From: Isoetes taiwanensis
Taxonomy: Eukaryota > Streptophyta > Lycopodiopsida > Isoetales > Isoetaceae
Length of the DNA: 64,000 bases
Direction of reading: 5' to 3'
Assembly (NCBI GenBank): GCA_021234155.1
Contig: JAJEKV010000104.1
Coordinates: 2,653,985 to 2,717,984 of the forward strand
Numbering within the stretch: the stretch's first letter is position 1; each line of letters begins with the position of its first letter. The position numbers were made by a program, and so were the translations under genes. Shown in pieces: positions 55,355 through 64,000 of this stretch. Below the pieces are notes generated by a model, which saw only the letters and a list, made by a program, of their open reading frames with translations, searched no databases and was not told the origin of the DNA.

Positions 55355-55508
55355 TAGCATCTCTCTCTCCTCTCTCTCCTCTTTCTGCTCTCTCTCTCCT
55401 CTCTCCCCTCTGTATTCTCTCTCTCCTCTCTTCTCCTCTGTCCTCTCTCTATCTCCTGCGTCTTTCGATCATCTCTCTTCTCTCTCCTCTCTCTGTTCTC
55501 TGCCTTCT

Positions 55509-55557
<49 letters not shown>

Positions 55558-55627
55558 TCCCCTCTCTTTCTTCTCTCTCTCATATGTCTTCTCTCTCCCC
55601 CCTCCATCTCTTCTCCCTTCTCTCTCC
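55355..55627 (+). repeat. Polypyrimidine tract
   Basis: About 270 bases of CT words with some G; pure (CT)n near 55,513-55,552. It passes straight into the 111-bp minisatellite. Confidence 0.9.
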
Positions 55628-56885
55628 GCATGAGCATCTGGAACATTCCACCACATTCTATTTTGAGCATTTGCAAAGTTTCAAAAAGCTTTCTATTTTT
55701 AGACCGAAACTTTCCATTTTTAGACTGAGCTTCTTAGCCATGAGCATCTGGAACATTCCACCACATTCTATTTTGAGCATTTGCAAAGTTTCAAAAAGCT
55801 TTCTATTTTTAGGCTGAAACTTTCCATTTTTAGACTGAGGTGCTTACCCATGAGCACCTGGAACATTCCACAACATTCTATCAACATCTGCAACATTCTA
55901 TAACATTCTATTTTGAGCATTTGCAAAGTTTTTAAAAACTTTCTATTCTTAGACTGGAACTTTCTATTTTTAGACTGAGGTGCTCACCCATGAGCATCTG
56001 GAGCATTCCAGAACATTCTATTTTGAGCATTTGCAAAGTTTTAAAAACTTTCTATTTTTAGACCGAAACTTTCTATTTTTAGACTGAGGTGCTTACCCAT
56101 GAGCACCTGGAACATTCCACAATATTCTATTTTGAGCATTTGCAAAATTTCAAAAAACTTCTATTTTTAGACATTCTAGAAGATTCTAGAAGATTCTAGA
56201 AGATTCTAGGACATTCTAAGATTGAGGTGCTTATCCATGAGCATCTGGAACATTCCACCACATTCTATTTTGAGCATTTGCAAAGTTTCAAAAAGCTTTC
56301 TATTTTTAGACCGAAACTTTCCATTTTTAGACTGAGCTTCTTAGCCATGAGCATCTGGAACATTCCACCACATTCTATTTTGAGCATTTGCAAAGTTTCA
56401 AAAAGCTTTCTATTTTTAGACTGAAACTTTCCATTTTTAGACTGAGGTGCTTACCCATGAGCATCTGGAACATTCCACCACATTCTATTTTAAGCATTTT
56501 CAAAGTTTCAAAAAGCTTTCTATTTTTAGACTGAAACTTTCTATTTTTAGACTGAGGTGCTTACCCATGAGCACCTGGAACATTCCACAACATTCTATCA
56601 ACATCTGCAACATTCTATAACATTCTATTTTGAGCATTTGCAAAGTTTTTAAAAACTTTCTATTCTTAGACTGGAACTTTCTATTTTTAGACTGAGGTGC
56701 TCACCCATGAGCATCTGGAGCATTCCAGAACATTCTATTTTGAGCATTTGCAAAGTTTTAAAAAACTTTCTATTTTTAGACTGAAACTTTCTATTTTTAG
56801 ACTGAGGTGCTTACCCATGAGCACCTGGAACATTCCACAATATTCTATTTTGAGCATTTGCAAAATTTCAAAAAACTTCTATTTT
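55628..56885 (+). repeat. ~111-bp minisatellite, most regular array
   Basis: Here the period is clearest (units at 55,631, 55,742 and so on). The block 55,628-56,170 is followed, after an HSE array, by a near-identical block 56,221-56,885, so a ~590-bp higher-order unit has been duplicated recently. Confidence 0.92.
56174..56206. promoter_or_regulatory. Perfect seven-unit HSE array
   Basis: Seven alternating TTC/GAA units in 5-base steps between the two duplicated minisatellite blocks. Confidence 0.7.
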
Positions 56886-56891
56886 TAGACA

Positions 56892-56924
56892 TTCTAGAAG
56901 ATTCTAGAAGATTCTAGAAGATTC
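56892..56924. promoter_or_regulatory. Perfect seven-unit HSE array
   Basis: Same seven units as 56,174-56,206; imperfect continuation to about 56,985. Confidence 0.7.
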
Positions 56925-57004
56925 TAGGACATTCTAGAAGATTCCAGGACATTCTAGAAGCTTCTAGAGCCTTCTAGAACATCCTAGACCATCCATGGAT
57001 TATT

Positions 57005-57295
57005 TGGCACTCACCCTTAACTATGTATGAACTTCCATTTTTTTCAAGAAACCAATGCTTGGTCTAGTGGTAAGGGTGGGGGGTTTGGGGGGCAATGTCC
57101 AGGGTTCGAGTCCGTGGTAAACCAAAAAAATTTTGTCCACCAAACTTGGGAGCTTTTGAGGGGCCAAGGCCCACGGACGGCCGAGATCGCGCCACGTGGC
57201 GCCTCCTTTACCGTCAGATGGGCCGGATTTACTCACTCACGGACTCACTCACTCACAGACAGACGGACACTATTTTTACATTATATTAGAAAATT
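57005..57295 (+). mobile_element. tRNA-like head with A and B boxes
   Basis: A box tggtctagtgg at 57,060-57,070, B box ggttcgagtcc at 57,103-57,113; nearly identical to the copies at 51,245 and 40,421. It contains 'gcgccacgtggcgcc' and ends at 'acattatattaga'. No CT tract follows this copy. Confidence 0.78.
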
Positions 57296-57479
57296 TCGAC
57301 GTTAATAAAGGGAAAATTTGAAATTTTAAAAGTTAAGGGGCCGTTTAACAAACTAATTCTTGTCATTTGCTTGTGCTTCCGCGCCTCCAACCACGAGCAG
57401 CCCTCGCCGCCGCCCGGACCCGGACCACGCTCCTGCGCCTTTGTGCCTTGTGCCTCTTAGCGCCCCTTTTGCCATCTTC

Positions 57480-57755
57480 TTCGCCGCCAGCGCCTCACTA
57501 TTCCCCATGGCTATTACCAAGAGCGCTCCGGACCCGTCCACCATGAGCATCGTGGAGATCTACGCCATGATTGCTAAGCACATGGCTACCCGACCCCGAC
57601 CTCATCGACATCTTGTTGGATGAGCTGGTCAATAGGTTTGAGAACAATGATAGGATTCCCTATCCACGTCTATCACTTCTCGAGCCATTCCTCATCAAAT
57701 TTGAACCCACGCCCGGCTCCCCTATACCCTTGTTGAGCAAGCTGATATGGTGATG
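57480..57755 (+). pseudogene. Unassigned open frame with one frameshift
   Basis: Begins MAITKSAPDPSTMSIVEIYA, changes frame near 57,595 and continues PDLIDILLDELVNRFENN to a TGA at about 57,753. Acidic and helical; I recognise no family. GC-rich composition sets it and what follows apart from the repeats upstream. Weakly coding-like frames with stops continue to about 58,260. Confidence 0.35.
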
Positions 57756-58399
57756 ATGCTCATCAAGTTTTATCCTCGAACAAGAAGGCCATACGGAGGA
57801 GGAAGATGTCGGATCGGAGGCCAAGGCCGGATTAGGGGTTTTGCCGGGGAAGGCGACCACCGGGAGATTGAGCGGTCGACCACGGCAGCCCGAGGTGGGA
57901 GTACAGGGTACCTGAGCGGCTTTGCCGTCATCGATGGCGGGGAGCCATTGAGGTTCCCCATACCAATGGCATGAGGGTTCCAACAGTTTTGTGCGGGGAG
58001 ACATCCCCGACATCGGCATAGACTATCGACAACTATTGAGATAGATATGGGTCTTCGGCCACAAAAGGTACCATCTTTGAACTTAATCGCCGTGCCGCAG
58101 GCCCAACTTTTGCTCAAATCCAAGAAGACCTAAGGAAAGCTTCGGGAGGAGCCGGAAGTTGGAGCAAGAGGAGCCGGACCGACAAGATCGGCGGGACCAA
58201 CAGGGAGGAGGTGCGCCCGGGAGTGGCTCGAACCCAAAACCCCACATTCAATTAAGCCTCAAGGAAGGGAGTTGCTCATAAGGCCGGCAAACAATACAAA
58301 GATAAGTTAAAGACCTGCACGGGCTTTTGGGAAGAAGACCAGCCCTAACCGAGGCGCAGAGAGTGGATAACTCCCCGGCCGGCTAGTCGGGGCTAAGAC

Positions 58400-58737
58400 G
58401 GGTGCCAACATCATCTGGGGCCTAGGCCGCAGCTGAAGCCCTTATCGTTCCACTCCGTATCGCCGTGGCATTGGGAGATCCAAGAAATTTCGTAAGTCCA
58501 CGGACCTTCTCGGACAGGAAGCCGCTTTTCCGTGGGGTCGGTAACGGGGAGATCGCCGCGGCAATTTAAGACCCATCTCCGCTTTCCGGACCTTTGCAAT
58601 TTTGGCGCTCCAAGAGGCTGCTGAAGCCTACTTGGTAGCACTTTTGGTGGCGCCAACCTTTGCGCTATCCACATAAAGAGGGTCACCATAATGCCTAAGG
58701 ATTTAGCCCTCGCCCGTAGGATACGGGGAGCAACTTA
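58400..58737 (+). pseudogene. Histone H3 pseudogene
   Basis: The 3' part reads like histone H3 with several indels: KTHLRF, then [14 protein letters not shown], then [16 protein letters not shown] and LARRIRG before a stop. Upstream nucleotides still follow the H3 gene order (gtggcattg…gagatcc…aagtccacgg for VALREIRK-KST). At least three frameshifts and an in-frame TGA rule out function; the final residues differ from the usual GERA. N-terminal tail sequence is too worn to place. Flanked by unassigned GC-rich open frames. Confidence 0.85.
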
Positions 58738-58783
58738 GCCTACTTACGGGGATCGCATTTGTACATATTCTTTTGTGATAATT

Positions 58784-58789
58784 AATAAA
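58784..58789 (+). terminator. AATAAA polyadenylation-like signal
   Basis: Lies about 50 bases after the H3-like stop codon in AT-rich sequence. Confidence 0.4.
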
Positions 58790-58939
58790 GAAGCTTTTAT
58801 TTTGAATTAAAAAGTTTAATGTTTTTTTTTCCATATTAAATTTAAAATAAAATGCTGACATCAGCTTTATTAAGAGGGTTTAAAAGGGGACTGTAGGGTT
58901 ATTTTAAACGCTTCTTTTCCTCTCTCCTCCCTTATAGCG

Positions 58940-60349
58940 CCATGGCTGCCGGCCGTAGGCCTTGCCGCTTTGGTATCATGATGGAGAGACATGGGATCCA
59001 CAGGTTCCCTTCGATCTGCTGCAACCTTTGCTATGCAAGCATAGATCTCCTTACCAACATCACGGCATGACATCCTGACTTCGCCCGGATTCCTTGATTT
59101 CTACATGGAGGAAATCCTTCCTCTGTGTATTCCTCTTGGGGATCCTCCCCAGCTGTATTTGGAGCGGGAGATCGTCCGGCAGATGTTAGGTGGGGACACG
59201 CATGCGTACGACGTCCTTAAGGGGAAACTCCGATGGGGAAAACACCTACCGGTAGTCCAACATCAGGGGCAGCAGTATTTGGAAGCTACTTTCGCCCTGG
59301 CTATCCTCATGGACCAATACGTTGAGGATGAGACTTTGCCAGTGGAGAAGAGCAAACTGCCGGAATCCTCCGAGGAGGGGGATGATGAGCATATAGGGAT
59401 GGGCGACTTCGCCCGTTGGAAAGAGCTGGCAGAGGAGTTACCACCGCGCCGTGAACAAGCTATAGGCTTGTCAGGGTTAGACGGCCTCCCAGTTATTTAT
59501 CACCAAGGGCAGGAGTACCTCCTCTTGGATGATATCATCGGACGGACTTATCATATGGTGGCGGATTAGGCGCTAAGCGCAAGGACCATGTATTTTACGA
59601 GCTTGCGGAGTATTGCATGGATGATTTTATCGACTTCACCTCTACCGAAGCTTCCTTCGGAGGTGTACCTACCGATTGGGCCCGGCCGGGGAGACCCTCG
59701 GCCGTGGAGACTTTATTTAGCCGGGACTTTGTGATGCAGGAACCGCCTTCACAGCCTGCACCAGAAGCCTTCACGGCTATGGGACCTCACGTCCCAAACA
59801 TTAATATGGTTGAGGTTCCCTCCGATTCAGATGATGAGGGCGAAGATTTGTATCATAACCCTGCACACAAGAAGGAGGAGCAACAGGAGCTTAAGGAGGA
59901 AGAAGTCCCCATGGACTTGGATAAGGAGGTGGCGACATCGAGAGACTCGCAAGGGAAGGTCTTTGGGTAACCACCTTACCCGTTTCTTTTTGTCGGCCTT
60001 CAAATACGGCCAAGTCCTCTTCATAGCCCGGGACTTAGGGCCAGAGGCTGAAGCTTCATGGTGGGCCCTCCGTGCACTTTCCACACTCGCCGGCCACAAG
60101 AAGCTTCCCTATCGTACGTTTACGTATGTACTCGTACGACGGGATCTTGCCCTTACGGCCTTGGGCCAGGATATTGCGCCCTGGATGGGCATGAAGCTCC
60201 TCACGGCCGCCCCATTGGCCGTTGCTTATCCACCAGAGGTTGCATCTGTTGCGGCGGCCACCGTGGACCCTGGGGTAGCTCTGCTGCGACACCGACCGCC
60301 TCCACCACCTCCTAGGGCTAAGGATAAAGAGGCAGGGCCTAGTTCCTGA
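58940..60349 (+). pseudogene. Unassigned multi-frame coding region upstream of Ty3 gag
   Basis: A chain of open pieces that probably formed one protein: 59,105-59,569, a second frame to 59,970 that is already open just before the first one's stop, and a third (59,810-60,349). Two related pieces, VVQHQGQQYLEATF and VIYHQGQEYLLLDD, suggest an internal repeat. The middle is acidic (DSDDEGEDLY); the end has SWWALRALSTLAGH and a run of prolines. I recognise no domain. It could be an extra ORF of the adjacent Ty3 element, as known in some Tat/Ogre elements, or a different element. Confidence 0.4.
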
Positions 60350-60378
60350 ACTAAGGATGCTATTTAAATTTTGTTATA

Positions 60379-60396
60379 TATATATATATATATATA
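60379..60396. repeat. (TA)n microsatellite
   Basis: Short TA run followed by 'cacacatg'. Confidence 0.8.
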
Positions 60397-60569
60397 CACA
60401 CATGTAGTTATCAGATTTTGGGATTGGCAATTGTTTAAACCATATGGAAAAAAATGTGTACCTTATCTACTTATTAAATACAAAGTTTTTTTGATGAGCA
60501 TAACTAAATTGTTTTTTTACGACATCCTCTTCCAAAGCACTAAAGTTTAGGGTATAGTGGAATTACACA

Positions 60570-61058
60570 ATGTTCTCTATTCACTCCAACTTTGTTGCAG
60601 AGGAAACCATTTGGGAATATGAGGAAAGAATCACCGACATGGTTAGGAGGGACGATCCCGGCCCGCCAGACCAGGACTATGGCCAGAGATATGGTGAATA
60701 TCCAGAGTGGGAGGAAGGCTATGAAACCGAACCACCGCCACCAGGGGAACTCTATGACCCTGACAAAGGGCTAGAGATAGTTAACATCCTCAGGGATCGA
60801 GCTTTCGAGGATCTGAAGATGACCCTGTGTCGTACCTGGGACTATTGGAATATGACCAGGCACGAAGCCTTTGAGGACGCCAACGACCATCTTTGGCAAC
60901 TCTTTTATGCGATGCGAAGGCTCTTTAACCTTCTGATTATCAGCCCAACATGGGAGTACCAAGCAATCATTGTCCAAGCCTGGGCACGCTATAAACTCGT
61001 CCGAGCTGTACGGGAGAGTACCCGCTACGCGATCCTGTACCCCTTCGCCAACCCCTAG
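60570..61058 (+). CDS. Unassigned 162-residue open frame
   Basis: An unbroken frame with an acidic, proline- and tyrosine-rich first half (EYPEWEEGYETEPPPPGELY) and a helical second half (HEAFEDANDHLWQLFYAMRR). No known domain recognised. An AATAAA at about 61,195 could end its transcript. It lies between the acidic multi-frame region and the gag of the Ty3 element, and its role is unknown. Confidence 0.4.
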   Translation: MFSIHSNFVAEETIWEYEERITDMVRRDDPGPPDQDYGQRYGEYPEWEEGYETEPPPPGELYDPDKGLEIVNILRDRAFEDLKMTLCRTWDYWNMTRHEAFEDANDHLWQLFYAMRRLFNLLIISPTWEYQAIIVQAWARYKLVRAVRESTRYAILYPFANP

Positions 61059-61308
61059 GCTTGGTCTCTTCTGTTATGTTTTCTTTGTTGCTGTTACGCT
61101 GTGTGCCGATAGAATTTTAAGAGTTTCCACTGTATCATACCTACTTTCGTCTTAACCCATGTACCAATATACTTGTTTTGTACTCGACTTCAATGAAATA
61201 AAAATATTGTTTTCTGTTTGTATATTCTTTTGATCTCAATTATTTTAAAAGAGATTATACATTAGTATAAATCTGCTTATATATTCATGAATGCTCCTAT
61301 AGGCGGTT

Positions 61309-62642
61309 ATGCGTGCGGCAGCTTGGCAAACACCCTCCAACGCCAGTAGGCTCACCCCTGAACAGGAATTGATGTTAATGAAAAGGCAACTCGGTGAGTT
61401 ACAGGCTTATGTGTTACATACCAATCCATTGCCACATACTCAGGAGGACGGACCGGAATTACCTCCGCGACCATTGAGTCCACCTGCACAACAGCCATCT
61501 CCTCCCAGAGCTAGCCCTGTACCTCTACAGAGGAGGACTCATGCTAAGCGTCATCGAAGTTCCTCTAAGGATAGCGCCGCTTCCTCACATTCAACCACCT
61601 CACGGTTCTTGGGATCCTCGCCATCGAGGGCGGTGATCATTCAAGGCGTAAGGATAAGGAATACCGAAAAACTGTTGATACAGCTATCACTAGTATATGG
61701 AAGAACCGGAAGTTGGCTCAGTTTGATGGGAAATCCAGAGGAGGCTTGAATGCGGAATCTTGGTTGGACGAAATGAAGGAATTCGGGAAGTCCTATGGAA
61801 TGACAGAGAAAGACACAGGGAAGGTCGCCACCACGAACCTTACCAGAGCTGCCCGTATTTGGTGGAAGGGTTACGCCAGAGCTAAACACCTGGATAGGAG
61901 CAGATGCAAGTTCAGGAAGTTCGCTAAGGCTTTTAAATCGCATTACGTGCCTCGCGCGCACAAATGCCAACAGATTCAGACCTTCTACAGGTTGGAACAG
62001 AAGGGCATGTCCGTGCAGGCCTACACTGACGAATTCATGCGTTTGAGGTTGTATGTGCCAGGAATGAATGAGAAAAGAGCAGTAGAGGGCTACATTGAAG
62101 GGTTGGCCCCATCTATTAAACGAATGGTCAAGGCTATCGACCCAAAGTCAGTAGCAGAGGCGGAAGCTAAGGCATTAAGCCTTGAGGAAGATTCGCCAAG
62201 GAGCCAGTATCCGCGACCTGCTCCTTACTCGCAGCCACGGCCGTCCACACCTTACAAACCCCGATCGCCAAGTCCGGGGCCCCTCCAAGACAATTCCTAT
62301 GGACGCCAGGAGAAGAAAGTTGCTTTTAGCACGCCAGATAAGCAGAACAATGCTGGTAAGGAAATTCGGGGCCTCTTACAGTCCATTCCTAAAGAGGCCA
62401 GAGAACAGCTCCGTCGGGATAAGGCATGCTACCGATGCATGAGGCCTGGACACTTCATGCAGAATTGTCCGTACGTCACGCAGACTGCTCAACTGGCCAT
62501 GGCCGACCTCGATTGGGAAGATTTGGAGTCCAATCTTGCTGCCGAAGACGAGGCTCCCGAGTACATTCATGGTGCGTCTCATATTCTTGCCGCTATAGAA
62601 ACAGGCAACGCTGAAAGTCAATATACGTTATTTCTACAATAG
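61309..62642 (+). pseudogene. Ty3/gypsy gag with CCHC knuckle, one frameshift
   Basis: Capsid-nucleocapsid protein. The N-terminal part (from 61,309) is proline/serine rich (LPPRPLSPPAQQPSPP). A frameshift near 61,630 leads into the frame open to 62,642 with the retrotransposon gag domain (ARIWWKGYARAKHL; FYRLEQKGMSVQAYTDEFMR; GYIEGLAPSIKRMVKAID). The zinc knuckle CYRCMRPGHFMQNC fits C-x2-C-x4-H-x4-C. The pol frame overlaps the gag end by 28 bases in the -1 frame (62,615-62,642), with no clear slippery heptamer. Confidence 0.9.
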
Positions 62643-64000
62643 GCCAAGTAGACAGTAAGCCCTTCATAATTTTGATGGACACGGGTAGTACGCATAATTT
62701 TGCTTCTCCTAGAATGGCCCAGGTACTGCAGCTGGAGACTTTGAAATCCCGACCTAAGCCAGTCACATTGGCCAGTGGTAAGATCAGACATACTCATGGT
62801 CGCCGTATTAACCTTAAGATGCAGTTGCCAGGTGCACCAGTTGCCTTGGGTGCCGAGTTAATGGACATTGGAAAATATGATTTAATTGTGGGAATGGAGT
62901 TTTTAGCATCTGCCAAGGCCAACATAGATCGGTGAAAGGCGGAGGTCACCAACGCCGCTAATGGAGCACGTGTGACAATAAAAGGTGATCCATTCAACTC
63001 CGCTATGCAGTCAATGTCCTTAAAACAGTTACGAAAAGCTATATGCAGGAGTGAACTCCTTTGCGTCATTAGAATTGCTTCCATTGAGTCTGACTCTAAA
63101 AAGAAGCAAGAAATCGATGCATTACCATCACACATTGCTAACCTTCTTCGAGAATTTAGTGATCTTTTTTCGGATGATGAGATCCATAAGCTTCCTCCTT
63201 TTAGAGGGGTAGAATGTGAGATAACTCTTGAACCAGGTACGAAGCCTACCAGCAAGGCCCCGTACCGAATGAGTCCTCCGGAGTTGGCAGAGCTTAAGAA
63301 ACAACTACAAGAGTTACTCAACCTGGGGTTTATTCGGCCTAGTGTTTCACCATTTGGTGCTCCTATTCTTTTTGTCAAGAAGAAAGATGGCTCCTTAAGG
63401 ATGTGTATTGATTATAGGCAACTCAATAAGCATACCATCAAGAATCGCTATGCTTTACCTAGAGCAGATGATCTTATGGACCAGCTACAAGGGGCAAAAT
63501 ATTTCTCGAAGATTGATTTGCGCTCCGGGTACCATCAGATAAGGATAAAGGAGGAGGACATTCATAAGTCCGCTTTTCGCACCAGATATGGGCATTATGA
63601 GTTCACCGTTATGCCTTTTGGATTGACCAATGCCCCTGCAACGTTTATGCGGTTGATGAATGACATCTTCCGCCAATACTTAGATGACTTTGTTGTCATT
63701 TTCTTTGATGACATTCTCATCTATAGTAAAACCTTGCAGCAGCACGAGCAGCATCTTCGATTAGCTTTGCAGAAGCTAAGACGTCATCAGCTCTTCGCCA
63801 AGCTATCTAAATGCAAGTTTGCCACTCCAAGGGTAGACTACTTGGGGCATATTATCTCAGCAGAAGGAATTGCTACAGACCCAGCCAAGATAGAAGCCGT
63901 AAAGGATTGGCCCATTCCAACGAATGTTTCAGAGGTCCGGAGTTTCTTGGGACTCGCAGGATATTATCGGAAATTTGTTAAGGATTTTGCAACAATTGCC
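62615..64000 (+). pseudogene. Ty3/gypsy protease and reverse transcriptase (runs off window)
   Basis: The aspartic protease begins with FIILMDTGSTHNFASP (catalytic DTG) and ends with YDLIVGMEFLASAKANIDR. A single in-frame TGA (62,933-62,935) stands where Trp is expected (TGG). The frame then stays open to the end of the window. The RT has the N-terminal [38 protein letters not shown], the first aspartate in [41 protein letters not shown] with the catalytic Asp pair, and [11 protein letters not shown]. RNase H and integrase would follow outside. With one stop in about 460 codons this is a young copy. Confidence 0.93.

Noticed and set aside
57060-57125. Functional tRNA gene at the A/B-box heads
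   Set aside because: The boxes and spacing fit, but the anticodon arm is a G-rich stretch and no acceptor stem closes, so it is tRNA-derived or tRNA-like rather than a tRNA gene.
57770-58123. Minus-strand open frames over the GC-rich block
   Set aside because: Overlapping frames without motifs; the plus-strand H3 similarity just downstream shows that the evidence of coding here is on the other strand.
62794-63378. 194-codon minus-strand open frame
   Set aside because: Shadow of the Ty3 pol frame on the plus strand.

Overview
The window is nuclear DNA of a land plant with a repeat-rich, probably large genome. The plant signal comes from a full-length nodulin-like MFS transporter, GDSL-lipase exon relics and a decayed histone H3 copy. 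A tyrosine-recombinase (YR) retrotransposon and an L1 element with an animal-type ORF1 protein would be unusual in a flowering plant. A fern or other non-seed plant is my guess, not something the sequence proves.

Layout. 1-5.0 kb: one intact host gene on the minus strand (MFS transporter, 814-2682) in AT-rich DNA. 5.0-9.4 kb: a LINE relic, a 142-bp repeat, 3.4 tandem copies of a ~450-bp unit, GT-rich tandem DNA and a SINE-like insertion bounded by GA microsatellites. 9.4-14.1 kb: a frameshifted L1-like LINE on the minus strand with (GA)n at both ends. 14.4-20.4 kb: a ~6-kb foldback-like element whose inverted arms carry ~20-bp minisatellites and meet at an 18-nt loop near 18,062. 20.9-21.3 kb: two GDSL exon relics. 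24.5-31.05 kb: a PAT/DIRS-type YR retrotransposon on the minus strand (gag, RT-RNase H, tyrosine recombinase) with complete split direct repeats. An unoccupied copy of its target survives at 6,194-6,335 in the same window. 31.1-36.5 kb: unassigned DNA with a (GATA)27 run.

36.5-57.3 kb is an unusual mosaic of a few modules used over and over: a tRNA-like head with correctly spaced A and B boxes, a GC-rich leader, an almost pure polypyrimidine tract (up to 3.6 kb), perfect heat-shock-element (HSE) arrays of alternating TTC/GAA, a ~111-bp minisatellite whose unit also carries GAAnnTTC, and a second minisatellite. The very long open frames in the CT tracts are artefacts, because C/T-only codons cannot form stops.

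57.4-61.1 kb holds unassigned broken open frames and a histone H3 pseudogene with a downstream AATAAA. From 61.3 kb to the window end lies a Ty3/gypsy retrotransposon on the plus strand (gag, protease, reverse transcriptase), running off the edge.

Most of the window is therefore transposable elements and satellites; the MFS gene is the only clearly functional host gene. The most notable items are the YR retroelement with its in-window empty site, the minisatellite-armed foldback element, and the tRNA-head/GC-leader/polypyrimidine/HSE cassette family.
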